Positions 16,667 to 25,637 are shown, numbered from the stretch's first letter. The stretch is DNA of 39,059 bases from a bacterium (GCA_024641285.1 JAHEDH010000013.1:1-39059), one strand, 5' to 3'. Translations and numbers: made by a program. Notes: generated by a model from the letters alone, not told the origin.

Positions 16667-16853
16667 ATCTCAGATCTGGAGATCTCCGTCCTCCTGCGGA
16701 ACCGGGAAACGGCGGGTCTTGTCGAAGGACTGCCTGGGACGAACTGCCGTCTCCGAGCGCCCCATCCGCGCACGTTCACCGGATCCCTGCGCGACTCGAC
16801 GGAGAGGGCTTCGACGCTCCGCGCACAAAGGTTGGCATGCTGACCGTGGCTGT

Positions 16854-17627
16854 TCACCTCCGCGATCGGCGGCGTCTCTTCGGTGGCGGGGGGATGTAGG
16901 CACCACTGTCCACCAGATCACCTCTGAGGAAGGCGACGGTCTCCTGCCGCTGCGGGGTCGTGAAGAATGTCTCGGTGTCGGCGAGTTCGACGATCCGCCC
17001 GGCCATCATCAGCCCGGAGCGCTGGGCGATTCGGCGCGCCTGGAAGATGTCGTGGGTGACGACGACAACGGTGGTACCCCTCTGGTGGTTCTCCGACCGG
17101 ACGACATCTTCGATCAGTCCGACGTTGTACGGATCGAGATTGCTGGTCGGTTCGTCGAGGAGGAGGACTTCGGGTTCGACGATCAGGGCACGGGCGAGAG
17201 CGACCCGTTGGGCTTCGCCAGCCGACAGGGTACGGGCCGGCGCATGACCGAAGCCGGCCAGACCGAGCCGACCGAGCAGCGCATCCGTCTTCTCGCCACC
17301 GTGTCTCTCGCCGCGGATGCGGCCGCCGATTCGGACATTGGCCGCAACGCTGCGACGCAGCAGCACGGGTCGCTGGAAGACGGTGACGACTTTCCGGCGG
17401 AGATCGAGGGGGACGTCGTGTCCGACTTCGTTCCCCTTGTAGACCAGGCGCCCTTCGGTTGGCGCCTCGAGGAAGTTGAGGAGCCGCAACAAGGTGCTCT
17501 TGCCGGCGCCGCTCGGGCCCACCAGCGCCAGGATCTCACCGGTGCGGACCTGCATGCTGGGAACGTCGACGACACACCGGCCGCCGTAGCGGTGTCGCAG
17601 CCCGGTCAGCTCATAGGCGTTGGTCAT
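16854..17627 (-). CDS. tupC: Tungstate/molybdate ABC transporter ATP-binding protein
   Basis: 257 residues. Energises uptake of tungstate or molybdate with the adjacent TupB and TupA. Motifs: Walker A GPSGAGKST, Q-loop VFQRPVLLRRSV, signature LSAGEAQRVALARAL, Walker B VLLLDEPTSNLD, H-loop VVTHDIFQARRIA. The C-terminus is a short poly-Pro/Arg tail (PPPPKRRRRSRR). The ATG overlaps the tupB stop by 4 bp (ATGA). It is the last gene of the operon; the 187-bp convergent spacer to the membrane protein at 16163 shows no clear gene or strong terminator. Confidence 0.9.
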   Translation of the reverse strand: MTNAYELTGLRHRYGGRCVVDVPSMQVRTGEILALVGPSGAGKSTLLRLLNFLEAPTEGRLVYKGNEVGHDVPLDLRRKVVTVFQRPVLLRRSVAANVRIGGRIRGERHGGEKTDALLGRLGLAGFGHAPARTLSAGEAQRVALARALIVEPEVLLLDEPTSNLDPYNVGLIEDVVRSENHQRGTTVVVVTHDIFQARRIAQRSGLMMAGRIVELADTETFFTTPQRQETVAFLRGDLVDSGAYIPPPPKRRRRSRR

Positions 17628-18325
17628 GGGCCCCCTTGTCGGACTTGGAGGCGGTGGAAGAGGAAGTTGGTCAGGAAGGCGATGCCGAGGAGAACGATTC
17701 CGAGTGCCAGCGCCAGCGCGAAGTTTCCCTGACGGGTTTCGAGGACGATGGCGGTGGTCAGGACCCGAGTTTCTCCTTCGATGTTGCCCCCGACGAGCAT
17801 CACCGCTCCCACCTCGGAGATGATGCTCCCGTAGGCCGCCACCACCGCTGCCGTGACCCCGATGCGGGCCTCGGTGAGGATGGTCAGTGCCACCTGCCGG
17901 TTGGAGGCTCCGAGGGCGATCATCTGCGTGCGCACGTCGGGATCGACACCCTGGACCGAGGTCATCGTCAGGCCAACGACCAGAGGGAAGGCGATGAAGG
18001 TCTGGGCCGTGATCATGCCTGTGGGGGTGAACAGCCAGCCGAGCCCGCCCAGCGGTCCCTGGTTTGACAGCAACAGGTATGTGAAGAGACCGACGGTCAC
18101 CGGCGGAAGGCCCATGCCGGTGTAGATGACCGGAACGATCAGGGCACGGCCCGGCAACCGACGGGCCAGACCGACGGCAGCACCGATCGGGATCCCCGAC
18201 ACCAACGCAATGATGAGAGCCCCCAGCGTCACCTGGAGGGTCAGAGCGACCGTCTCCACCAATTCCGGATCCAGCTCTCGCAAGAGCCTGATGGCATCGA
18301 CCAGTGCCCTTCCGATCGTCTCCAT
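17624..18325 (-). CDS. tupB: Tungstate/molybdate ABC transporter permease
   Basis: 233 residues, about five or six membrane helices, the single-domain permease type of TupB. The ATPase-contact loop is visible as QMIALGASNRQVALTILTEAR, and the helix-breaking YTGMGLPPVTVGLFTYLL segment is typical of TupB. It lies between tupA (44-bp gap) and tupC (4-bp overlap), so the three make one transcription unit. Tungstate is favoured over molybdate because the binding protein is TupA-like. Confidence 0.9.
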   Translation of the reverse strand: METIGRALVDAIRLLRELDPELVETVALTLQVTLGALIIALVSGIPIGAAVGLARRLPGRALIVPVIYTGMGLPPVTVGLFTYLLLSNQGPLGGLGWLFTPTGMITAQTFIAFPLVVGLTMTSVQGVDPDVRTQMIALGASNRQVALTILTEARIGVTAAVVAAYGSIISEVGAVMLVGGNIEGETRVLTTAIVLETRQGNFALALALGIVLLGIAFLTNFLFHRLQVRQGGP

Positions 18326-18369
18326 CGGTCAGAAGAGGAACGAATTGCGGGCGGCGACGGCGACGACTC

Positions 18370-19227
18370 TCACCGATTCCTCCACTTCTCGGAGTCGGGA
18401 TAGAAGAGTGGCTGACCGAAGGCATCGACGCCGACTTTCTCGATCCGACTCTGCGTCTCGACCGAGGTGAGCCACTCCACGAACTGCTCGGCGAGCTCGG
18501 CGTCGATGTTGCCCTTGTCGGGATCGACCGGGATCACCCCGTACGGATTCAGGAGCGCGGGGTCGGCGTTCTCGGCGATCGACATCCCACCGACCAGCAC
18601 CGAGAGGTTCGGGAGATTCGCCTGTTGGGACAAGTAGGTCCCGCGGTCGCTCAACGTGTAGGCACCAGTCTCGTTGGCGAAGTTGAGAGTGTCCCCCATT
18701 CCTTGGCCCAACGACTTGTACCAACCGGACCCGGTATCGGGGTCGATTCCGGCAGCCTCCCACAACGCCCTCTCCTTCGTATGCGTCCCACTGCTATCGC
18801 CCCTCGAAGCGAAGGTCGCCTGCGAGCCGGCGATGAGACCGAGCGCATCGGCAGCGACGGAGACGCCCTCGATCGACGCCGGGTCGTCCTCCGGTCCAAC
18901 GATCACGAAATCGTTGTACATCACATCGAACCGCTCGGTGCCGTGACCCTCCGCCACGAAGGCATCCTCCAGCGCCCGGGCGTGCACCAGGATCACATCG
19001 GCATCACCGGCCTCACCCAACTCGATCGCCTGACCGGTCCCTGTCGCCACCACATCCACCCGGGCCCGGTATTCCTCCTCGAACGCCGGGAGGATCGCAT
19101 CGAGTAGCCCTGAATCGGCTGTGGACGTCGTGGTGGCGAGGCGCAAGACGCCGACCTCGGATGACCCCCTCGAGCATCCCACCAGAGCCAGCACCACGAC
19201 CAACAACGGACCGACCCGGCGACGCAA
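18370..19227 (-). CDS. tupA: Tungstate-binding lipoprotein of an ABC transporter
   Basis: 285 residues. The mature protein opens with VLRLATTTSTADSGLLDAIL, the TTTS oxyanion motif that separates TupA from ModA. The first 18 residues are a lipoprotein signal (LALVGC, Cys18). A second binding-site segment, SRGDSSGTHTKE, is also present. The start is TTG at 19225-19227 with GAGGAAGAG three bases before it. The upstream region carries a ModE-box-like inverted repeat over the -10. Molybdate transport cannot be excluded. Confidence 0.92.
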   Translation of the reverse strand: MRRRVGPLLVVVLALVGCSRGSSEVGVLRLATTTSTADSGLLDAILPAFEEEYRARVDVVATGTGQAIELGEAGDADVILVHARALEDAFVAEGHGTERFDVMYNDFVIVGPEDDPASIEGVSVAADALGLIAGSQATFASRGDSSGTHTKERALWEAAGIDPDTGSGWYKSLGQGMGDTLNFANETGAYTLSDRGTYLSQQANLPNLSVLVGGMSIAENADPALLNPYGVIPVDPDKGNIDAELAEQFVEWLTSVETQSRIEKVGVDAFGQPLFYPDSEKWRNR

Positions 19228-19245
19228 TCTCTCTTCCTCAGCAGG

Positions 19246-19268
19246 CGTAATGACAAGTCATCATAACG
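19246..19268 (-). promoter_or_regulatory. ModE-box-like operator over the tupA -10
   Basis: On the tupA strand the site reads CGTTATGA, seven bases (TGACTTG), then TCATTACG; the arms match at 7 of 8 positions. Known E. coli ModE sites have the same layout, CGnTATnnA arms separated by 6-7 bases. TATGAT, a good -10 box at 19260-19265, lies inside it, so binding would block transcription. The gene for a ModE-like regulator starts just upstream. Confidence 0.65.
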
Positions 19269-19306
19269 ATGTACGGGGAGCGGCCGTGTGCGGCCGGCGA
19301 TGCGGT

Positions 19307-19633
19307 CTAGAACGTGCGAAGGTAGATCTCACGGATCGCCCGATCCGCCTCATCGCAGAAGACGAGCATCCGATCCACCTGATCACGACCCGCATCCGTG
19401 AGTCGGGCTCCGCCCCCCTCGGGACCCCCGGTCTGCGTATCCAGAAGCTGCATCCCCATCCGTTCTTCCATCTCGTGGACCCTCTGCCAGGCGACGCGGT
19501 AGGGCACACCCATCGCTTCCGCACCAGCGGTGATCGACCCCTGCTCATCGATGGCCGACAACAGTCGCATCCGCCAGCACGACGTCGCCACCTCACCATC
19601 GACTTCGAACCAGATGTTGAACCGAGGCTCCAA
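19307..19633 (-). CDS. ModE-like HTH regulator, stand-alone DNA-binding domain
   Basis: 108 residues equivalent to the N-terminal winged-helix domain of ModE, without the molybdate-binding domains. Signature: RLLSAIDEQGSITAGAEAMG, then the recognition helix VPYRVAWQRVHEMEERMG, the wing TGGPEGGGARLTDAG, and a C-terminal helix. The start is taken as TTG at 19631-19633 because GGGAGGTGG lies seven bases upstream; there is no ATG early enough. It is upstream of tupA on the same strand, and the tupA operator resembles a ModE box. How it senses metal without the sensor domain is not evident. Confidence 0.83.
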   Translation of the reverse strand: MEPRFNIWFEVDGEVATSCWRMRLLSAIDEQGSITAGAEAMGVPYRVAWQRVHEMEERMGMQLLDTQTGGPEGGGARLTDAGRDQVDRMLVFCDEADRAIREIYLRTF

Positions 19634-19769
19634 CGTGGCTCCACCTCCCGGGTCACGCCCAGAGTACCTCGGCTCCGGCCACCCCTTCAGGGACAACTTG
19701 GTCAGGCGAGATCTCCGGTCTCGGTCTGGACGGCGTCGACCTCCTGAGAGCGGTCCACGGAACATCGGG

Positions 19770-20780
19770 CTATCCGCCGATGTAGGACATCTCGATCTTG
19801 GGGCGGCGCTTGGTGACTTCGGAGCGAATCTCCGAATAGCGGTCGGCACGTCCCGACCAGACCTCGGTGACGAGGGCATGCAGTTCGGCGTCATCGGCAC
19901 CGTTTCGGATCGCCGCTCGCAGGTCCGTCCCCGCGACTGCGAACAGGCACGTGTAGAGCCGCCCCTCCGCCGACAATCGGACCCTCGTGCAGTCGGCACA
20001 GAACGGTTGTGTGACCGACGAGATCACGCCGATCTCGCCGGCACCGTCGGTGTAGCGCCACCGGTCGGCGACCTCACCTCGATAGTTCGCGTCGGCGGGC
20101 TCGAGCGGGAACTTCTCGCCGATGCGTTCGACGACCTCGGCAGACGGCACCACCGCAGCGGTGTTCCAGCCGTTGGTGGTCCCGACGTCCATGAACTCGA
20201 TGAACCGCACGATGTGTCCAGTCCCGCGGAAGTGCTCGGCGACCTCGACGATCGAGTCCTCGTTGACGCCGCGCTTGACGACCATGTTGACCTTGACGGG
20301 ATCCAGACCGGCCGCAGACGCGGCTTCGATGCCGTCGAGAACGGCGTCGACCGGGAATCCGACGTCGTTCATCGCCATGAACACCGAGTCGTCCATCGAG
20401 TCGAGGCTGACGGTCACCCGGTCGAGGCCGGCGTCAGCCAGAGCCTGCGCCTTGCGGGCCAACAGCGAGCCGTTGGTCGTGAGTGTCAGGTCTTCGATGC
20501 CGTCGATCTCCGAGAGCATGCCGATCAGGTCCTCGAGCCCGCGCCGGAGCAACGGCTCCCCTCCCGTGAGCCGGATCTTGGTGACCCCCTCCGAAGCGAA
20601 GACGGCTGCGATCCGCGTGATCTCCTCGAACGAGAGCAGTTGGTCTCTGGCGAGGAACTCGTAGTCCTTGCCGAAGATCTCCTTCGGCATGCAGTACGTG
20701 CAGCGGAAATTGCAGCGATCGGTCACCGAGATGCGGAGATCCCGCACCGGTCGTCCCATCGTGTCGGTCACGCCTGCCAT
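19770..20780 (-). CDS. moaA: GTP 3',8-cyclase, molybdenum cofactor biosynthesis
   Basis: 336 residues. MoaA is a radical-SAM enzyme that starts molybdopterin synthesis from GTP. Visible: the SAM cluster CNFRCTYC (Cys23, 27, 30), [13 protein letters not shown], a C-terminal second 4Fe-4S motif [18 protein letters not shown], and the double-Gly terminus SYIGG. The ATG at 20778-20780 is chosen; a -10 box TACCCT ends six bases before it and no ribosome site is seen, so the mRNA is probably leaderless. MoaC and MoaE are not in the window. Confidence 0.96.
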   Translation of the reverse strand: MAGVTDTMGRPVRDLRISVTDRCNFRCTYCMPKEIFGKDYEFLARDQLLSFEEITRIAAVFASEGVTKIRLTGGEPLLRRGLEDLIGMLSEIDGIEDLTLTTNGSLLARKAQALADAGLDRVTVSLDSMDDSVFMAMNDVGFPVDAVLDGIEAASAAGLDPVKVNMVVKRGVNEDSIVEVAEHFRGTGHIVRFIEFMDVGTTNGWNTAAVVPSAEVVERIGEKFPLEPADANYRGEVADRWRYTDGAGEIGVISSVTQPFCADCTRVRLSAEGRLYTCLFAVAGTDLRAAIRNGADDAELHALVTEVWSGRADRYSEIRSEVTKRRPKIEMSYIGG

Positions 20781-20786
20781 GGCGCG

Positions 20787-20792
20787 AGGGTA
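20787..20792 (-). promoter_or_regulatory. -10 box for leaderless moaA
   Basis: TACCCT on the minus strand, six bases before the moaA ATG, the spacing expected for transcription starting at the start codon. Confidence 0.5.
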
Positions 20793-20796
20793 CCCC

Positions 20797-20824
20797 CGTT
20801 TCAGGTTTCACGTTTCACGTTTGC
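20797..20824. repeat. Heptamer array between moaA and the thioredoxin gene
   Basis: Units CGTTTCA, GGTTTCA, CGTTTCA, CGTTTGC in 7-bp register, lying between the two divergent start regions. The CGTTTCA unit is shared with 6278-6312 and 13963. Confidence 0.82.
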
Positions 20825-20865
20825 AGCTGGCAACGGACCGATTCGGAAATAGCACGCACGCCGCG

Positions 20866-20871
20866 TACGTT
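20866..20871 (+). promoter_or_regulatory. -10-like box before the thioredoxin gene
   Basis: TACGTT ends nine bases before the ATG at 20881, and no ribosome-binding site is seen. Confidence 0.4.
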
Positions 20872-20880
20872 GACGGTGTC

Positions 20881-21258
20881 ATGGCACTGTTCAAGAAACG
20901 CCCGAAGCCGATCTCCCTCGAGTCGTACCAGCATCTCGAGGAACTGCTCGACTCCGGCAAGCCGGTCCTCGTCGACTTCTTCCAGCACGGCTGCCAGCCG
21001 TGCCAAGTGATGGACGGAATCGTCAACGAGTTGGCAGAGGAGTTCACCGACACCGCCATCGTGGTCAAGGCCAACGTGGCGAACGTGCCGGACGCCCTCG
21101 AGACGTTCAAGGTCAGGTCGACGCCCACCTTTGTCATCCTCACCAAGAAGCCGGAGGCGACCAAGTCGACCCAACGGTGGCGGGCGTCCGGGCTCGTCAA
21201 GAAGGACGTGCTTTCGCGCAGTCTGATCAGCGCCGGCGCTTCGCCCTCACAGGACTGA
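20881..21258 (+). CDS. Thioredoxin-family protein with CQPC active site
   Basis: 125 residues with a thioredoxin fold. Motifs: PVLVDFFQHGCQPCQVMDGI (Cys38, Cys41) and the cis-proline STPTFVIL. The active site is CQPC instead of CGPC, and Trp before the first Cys is replaced by Gly, so its redox potential is probably not that of ordinary thioredoxin. There is no signal peptide; the N-terminus is basic (KKRPKP). The last 12 bp overlap the convergent membrane-protein gene. Confidence 0.85.
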   Translation: MALFKKRPKPISLESYQHLEELLDSGKPVLVDFFQHGCQPCQVMDGIVNELAEEFTDTAIVVKANVANVPDALETFKVRSTPTFVILTKKPEATKSTQRWRASGLVKKDVLSRSLISAGASPSQD

Positions 21259-22419
21259 CACCTCGCCGATGACGGCCGGCTCGTCTGGAGCCGGCTCGAC
21301 GAACCAGCCCCCGAGACCCACCAGAGAGCCGACCACCAGCACGATCGTGCCCACGAGTGGCACGATCGACAGCAGTACCAACAGCGTCGCACCGATGACG
21401 AACCACGCATAGATCGACCGCGCAGGGCCGATCCGCTTCCCGATCGCCGCACCGACCGGGACCGGTGCGGACAGCAGACCGACGAAGAGAGCGGCGAAGG
21501 CTGCGATCACGATCGGCGAGAACACCAACAGCAGCGGCAGACCGGTTGCCCGCGGGCTGAGCGAGACGAACAGCCACACGATCAACGCCATTGCGATCGG
21601 GATGGATGCCAGGCCCGCCCCCCAGGCAAGTGCGATCAACGGTCGCTCGAAGACTCCACGTGCCGCCTGTGCGCTGCGCTCGGGGAACGACCAGATCAGC
21701 CCGAGCCCGAGAGCCACCATCGCCAGAACGACCAGCACGCGGACCAGCAGGAAGAGGGCCCGAATCCGGATGTACGGAGCGAGCTCGGATTCGGCAACCA
21801 CGGAGCCGCCCACGTCGGCAGCGTCCGAGATCACGGCTCGATCGTCACCGACGTAGATCAGATCCCCAGCGATCGTCGCCGTAGGGCCGACCGTCAACTT
21901 CGACACGGTGATGTCGACCTCGCCGTCCACCTGGGCGGCGACCGTCCCCGTGCGAAACTGGCCCTCGACATTGCGTCCGATGCGGCCCGCCACGGCGACA
22001 TCGTTCGCCCACAGCAACGCATCCCGCCCGATTTCGGACTCGGACCCGGTTGTGACGTCGAGGCCGCCGACGAACACGTCCTCGCCGACGCCCCCATTGA
22101 TCTCGACCGTGAGGGCAGCAACACGAACGGACCCGCCGACCGCACCGTCGACCACGACCTTCGATGCGACCGCAACCACCGAACCGCGCACCTCGCCCTC
22201 GATTCGGATCTCTGTGAACGCCGCAGCGATCAGGTCTCCCTCGATGAGACCCTGGATGACGATCATGTCGCCGGCTGCATAGAGATCCTCGGAAACGGTC
22301 TCACCCTCCTGGATCAGCACGAAGTCCGACTGCGTGCGCTCGGCGGACGCAGGCTGCGCACCGGTGACGACCGTTCCGGCGACCACGGCCAGCATTACGA
22401 GGGCGGTGAGGCGCGACAT
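21247..22419 (-). CDS. Polymer-forming (bactofilin-like) repeat protein with membrane domain
   Basis: 390 residues. Signal peptide 1-26 (ending PASA), then about 170 residues of short valine- and glycine-rich turns (IVIQGLIEGDLIAAA, RIEGEVRGSVVAVAS, VVDGAVGGSVRVAA, AVAGRIGRNVEG) typical of a right-handed beta-helix of the polymer-forming cytoskeletal family, then four or five membrane helices (about 215-380). Such proteins form exported or membrane-tethered filaments; the exact role is unknown. The ATG at 22417-22419 has GGAGGCGGC in front. It begins 11 bp after nuoN and may be cotranscribed with the nuo cluster. Confidence 0.82.
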   Translation of the reverse strand: MSRLTALVMLAVVAGTVVTGAQPASAERTQSDFVLIQEGETVSEDLYAAGDMIVIQGLIEGDLIAAAFTEIRIEGEVRGSVVAVASKVVVDGAVGGSVRVAALTVEINGGVGEDVFVGGLDVTTGSESEIGRDALLWANDVAVAGRIGRNVEGQFRTGTVAAQVDGEVDITVSKLTVGPTATIAGDLIYVGDDRAVISDAADVGGSVVAESELAPYIRIRALFLLVRVLVVLAMVALGLGLIWSFPERSAQAARGVFERPLIALAWGAGLASIPIAMALIVWLFVSLSPRATGLPLLLVFSPIVIAAFAALFVGLLSAPVPVGAAIGKRIGPARSIYAWFVIGATLLVLLSIVPLVGTIVLVVGSLVGLGGWFVEPAPDEPAVIGEVSVL

Positions 22420-22430
22420 GCCGCCTCCGC

Positions 22431-23933
22431 TCAGAGCGGTGATGCCTCTCCGGCGAGTGAGAGCAGCGGGCCCGGCAGGACACCGATCACGATCGTGATC
22501 AACGCTGCCAGCGCCAGGGAGGTGCGCACCGACAGGCCGGGCATGGCGACGGCTTCGTCGACGGGCTCTTCCATGTACATCGCGACGATCACGCGGAGAT
22601 AGAAGAAGAAGGCGATGACAGATGCGAGCACCGCAACGATCACCAGCCACTCATATCCCGCCTGCCACGCCTCGGTGAACACCCCGAACTTCGCCACGAA
22701 GCCGGACGTGAGCGGCAGCCCGGACATCCCGAGGAGCAGCACGCTGAACGTCGCGGCGAGGAACGGCACCCGCTTCGACAGGCCGCGGAACGAATCGATG
22801 GAGGCGCCAGAGCTCGCGGCACCGGCGACGGCGGCAACGACACCGAACGCCCCGACCAGTTGCACCGTGTAGACCCCGAGGTAGAACCAGACCTCGCTCG
22901 TCCCGGCGCCACCGGCGACGACACCGGTCAGGATGAAACCGGCATGGGCGACGCCCGAATACGCCAGCATCCGGCGGACGTCGTCCTGCACCAGCGCAAC
23001 CGTCGAGCCGAGCAGCATCGAGAGTGCCGCGATGCCCGCCACGAGGGGACCCCAGGTGGATGCGAAGTCGGGGAACGCCGTGAAGAGGATCCTGATCAGG
23101 GCGGCGAACCCGCCGATCTTGGCGGCAGAGGCCATGTACCCGACGATTCCACCGGGGGCGCCCTGGTACACGTCCGGAGCCCACGAGTGGAAGGGGGCAG
23201 CCGAGACCTTGAATCCCATGCCAACGACCATGAGCGCGATCCCGATCAGCAGCACTGCGGGCCGGGTGAAGACGGTCCTGGACACGATCCCCTGGATCTC
23301 GAGGAGGTTCATCGAGCCCGACCCTGCGTAGGTGAGCGCCACGCCGTAGATGAAGACGGCGGATGCGACTGATCCCAGGAGGAAGTACTTGATGGCGGCC
23401 TCTTCCGACCGTGGCTGCTCTCTGGTGATGCCGGCGAGCACGTACAGGGAGATGGAACCCACCTCGAGCCCCAGGAAGATCATCATGAGGTGCGTCGACG
23501 AGGCCATGAACGTGAACCCGGCCGCCGAGAGGAGCACCAGGGCGAGGCCCTCGGCGGCCCGGGCGCCGAGACGCTCGAAGAGCCGCCATCCGGCAGCGAG
23601 GCCGAGGCCCGTGACCAACAACATGGCGAAGCGACCGAAGACGGCGTTCGAGTCGAGCACGATCATCAGGTTGAAGGGAAACGCCTGCGCCACCAGATCG
23701 GTGACCTGATCGGTCGTCGCGGAGTTGAACGTCTGGACCCGGTCGTACTGGACGATGGTGAAGACGAAGGCGGTCACGAGCACGAGGGCGGTCGCGAACG
23801 CCAGCTGCGACTTCTTCGGCTTGAACTGGACGTCGAAGAGCAGGATCAATGCCGCGCCGACACCGAGGACGATCTCCGGGGCGATGGCGATCCAACCGAC
23901 CGACGGCGGCGTGAGAACCTGGGCGAACGTCAT
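22431..23933 (-). CDS. nuoN: NADH-quinone oxidoreductase subunit N (cluster 2)
   Basis: 500 residues with about 14 membrane helices. NuoN is one of three antiporter-like proton-pumping subunits. Conserved: EIVLGVGAALILLFDV at the N-terminus, the SSTHLMMIFLGLEVGSISLYVL segment with its membrane Glu, SAAPFHSWAPDVYQGAP and RMLAYSGVAHAGFI. It overlaps the nuoM stop by 4 bp (ATGA), so the two are coupled. It is the last nuo gene of cluster 2. Confidence 0.97.
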   Translation of the reverse strand: MTFAQVLTPPSVGWIAIAPEIVLGVGAALILLFDVQFKPKKSQLAFATALVLVTAFVFTIVQYDRVQTFNSATTDQVTDLVAQAFPFNLMIVLDSNAVFGRFAMLLVTGLGLAAGWRLFERLGARAAEGLALVLLSAAGFTFMASSTHLMMIFLGLEVGSISLYVLAGITREQPRSEEAAIKYFLLGSVASAVFIYGVALTYAGSGSMNLLEIQGIVSRTVFTRPAVLLIGIALMVVGMGFKVSAAPFHSWAPDVYQGAPGGIVGYMASAAKIGGFAALIRILFTAFPDFASTWGPLVAGIAALSMLLGSTVALVQDDVRRMLAYSGVAHAGFILTGVVAGGAGTSEVWFYLGVYTVQLVGAFGVVAAVAGAASSGASIDSFRGLSKRVPFLAATFSVLLLGMSGLPLTSGFVAKFGVFTEAWQAGYEWLVIVAVLASVIAFFFYLRVIVAMYMEEPVDEAVAMPGLSVRTSLALAALITIVIGVLPGPLLSLAGEASPL

Positions 23934-25468
23934 TCGTCACCTTCCGTGATTCCGGCGAACACGTCGGCCAGCCGGCCGGGCTCGGGCACTTCGTAGGTCG
24001 TTGCCTGCTCGACACGGTCGAGCAGCGCCTCGGTGGAGGCGGCGGTCCGATCGAGGAGGATCTTCGGGTACAGGCCGAGCACGATCATCAGCACGACGAG
24101 GGGGACCATGAGTCCGATCTCGCGGGGTGTGAGGTCGACCAGCTTCTGGTTCTCGGGCTTGTCCGGGACGCCGGTGAACACCCGCTCGTAGGCCCACAGC
24201 AGATAGATCGCCGCCAGGATCACGCCGAACGCCGCCACGGCGGCGAATCCCGGAATCGAGGAATAGCTCCCGATCAGCACCAGGAACTCGCCGACGAAGC
24301 CGTTGAGACCAGGGAGCCCGATCGAGGCAAAGGCCGTGAACAGGAACAGCCCTGCGAAGATCGGCATCACCTTCGCCAGACCGCCGAAGTCGGCGATCTG
24401 CTTGGTGTGTCGCCGCTCATAGATCATCCCGACCAGAAGGAACAGCGCACCCGTGGTGAGACCGTGGTTGACGTTCTGGATGACGGCGCCCTGGAAGCCG
24501 GCGGATGTGAGGGCGGCGGTGCCCAGCACGATGAACCCGAGGTGGCTCACCGATGAGTACGCGACCAGCTTCTTGAGGTCCGGCTGCACGATCGCCACGA
24601 TGGCGCCGTAGATGATCCCGATGACAGCCAAGGTCGCAATGATCGGCACGGCGTCGACTGCGGCCTGCGGGAACAGGTTCAGGTTGAATCGGAGCAGGCC
24701 GTAGGTGCCGAGTTTCAGCATGACGCCCGCCAGCAGCACCGAGCCGGCGGTCGGCGCCTGCACGTGGGCGTCGGGAAGCCATGTGTGCAGCGGGAAGACC
24801 GGCACCTTGATGGCAAAGGCGATCCCGAACCCGGCGAAGAGCCATCGCGACTGGCTCAGCGACAGGTCGAGGCTCATCAGGTCGCGGAGATCGAATGACG
24901 GGGCGCCGAATTGCTGGTTGTGCAGCACCGAGAGCGCAACGATCGACGCGAGCAGGAATGCCGAGCCGAAGGCGGTGAAGATGAAGAACTTGAGAGCTGC
25001 GTAGATGCGACGCTCAGAGCCCCAGATGCCGATGATGAAGTACATCGGGACGAGGACCGCCTCGAAGAACACGAAGAACAAGAAGAGGTCCAGCGCCAGG
25101 AACGAGCCGATCAGCCCGGCTTCGAGCAGCAGCGTGAAGACCACGAACTCCTTGGTGCGATCGGTGATGTTGGTCGATGCTGCCAGGGCGATCGGAACCA
25201 GGATCACCGACAACGCCACCAGACCGAGCGAGATTCCGTCGACACCGAGGTTCCACGAGATCCCCCACGCCTCGTACCAGACGGCCTTCTGCGTGTACTG
25301 ATACCCGGCGACGCCCGTCTCGAAGTGGAAGAACAGGTACCCGGCGATCGCAAGTGGGATGAACGAAAGCCCGAACCCCACCGGGAGCGCCAGCTCCTTA
25401 CGGTTCGCCGGCAACAGCATCACGATCACCGCCGCCACCACCGGCACGAGAATCAGCGCGGTCAGCAT
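23930..25468 (-). CDS. nuoM: NADH-quinone oxidoreductase subunit M (cluster 2)
   Basis: 512 residues, standard NuoM length. An antiporter-like proton-pumping subunit. Seen: SWNLGVDGISLGLVALS, the FFVFFEAVLVPMYFIIGIWG segment with the conserved Glu, VPVFPLHTWLPDAHVQAPT and KLVAYSSVSHLGFIVLG. The ATG at 25466-25468 (MLTALIL) is the probable start, with MGDT at 25480 an alternative. The 169-bp spacer before it holds a half-copy of the hairpin element and heptamer arrays. Confidence 0.97.
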   Translation of the reverse strand: MLTALILVPVVAAVIVMLLPANRKELALPVGFGLSFIPLAIAGYLFFHFETGVAGYQYTQKAVWYEAWGISWNLGVDGISLGLVALSVILVPIALAASTNITDRTKEFVVFTLLLEAGLIGSFLALDLFLFFVFFEAVLVPMYFIIGIWGSERRIYAALKFFIFTAFGSAFLLASIVALSVLHNQQFGAPSFDLRDLMSLDLSLSQSRWLFAGFGIAFAIKVPVFPLHTWLPDAHVQAPTAGSVLLAGVMLKLGTYGLLRFNLNLFPQAAVDAVPIIATLAVIGIIYGAIVAIVQPDLKKLVAYSSVSHLGFIVLGTAALTSAGFQGAVIQNVNHGLTTGALFLLVGMIYERRHTKQIADFGGLAKVMPIFAGLFLFTAFASIGLPGLNGFVGEFLVLIGSYSSIPGFAAVAAFGVILAAIYLLWAYERVFTGVPDKPENQKLVDLTPREIGLMVPLVVLMIVLGLYPKILLDRTAASTEALLDRVEQATTYEVPEPGRLADVFAGITEGDE

Positions 25469-25470
25469 GG

Positions 25471-25546
25471 TGTCCCCCATTTGTGGGGGAAGGTCCCTGC
25501 GAGGCGAGGAACGAGCCTCGGAGGTAGGGGGCGGCCTCGTTCCTCG
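25471..25546. repeat. Half-copy of the TGTCCCCC hairpin element (nuoL-nuoM spacer)
   Basis: Begins TGTCCCCC at 25471. Hairpin 1 at 25473-25490 is TCCCCCA-TTTG-TGGGGGA. Hairpin 2 follows with GAGGC (25501-25505) and GCCTC (25515-25519) around the conserved loop, then GGAGGTAG. A longer stem is also possible between CGAGGAACGAG (25505-25515) and CTCGTTCCTCG (25536-25546). The distal end of the element is missing. Confidence 0.8.
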
Positions 25547-25550
25547 GCCC

Positions 25551-25634
25551 GCTGTCGGCTGTCGGCTATCGGCTGTCGGCCCGCGATGCGAGTCGATTCG
25601 GAAGCCGGAAGCCGGAGGCTGGGAGCTGGAAGCC
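25551..25634. repeat. Heptamer arrays in the nuoL-nuoM spacer (cluster 2)
   Basis: GCTGTCG, GCTGTCG, GCTATCG, GCTGTCG at 25551-25578, then GGAAGCC, GGAAGCC, GGAGGCT, GGGAGCT, GGAAGCC at 25600-25634. The second array uses the units of the 3375-3444 array, one of them in reverse complement. Confidence 0.88.
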
Positions 25635-25637
25635 GAC

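Noticed and set aside
16667-16853. Bidirectional terminator or small RNA between convergent genes
   Set aside because: AGATCTC/AGATCTG/GAGATCT near 16665-16685 looks repeated and partly palindromic, but there is no clear stem followed by a T-run; too weak to call.
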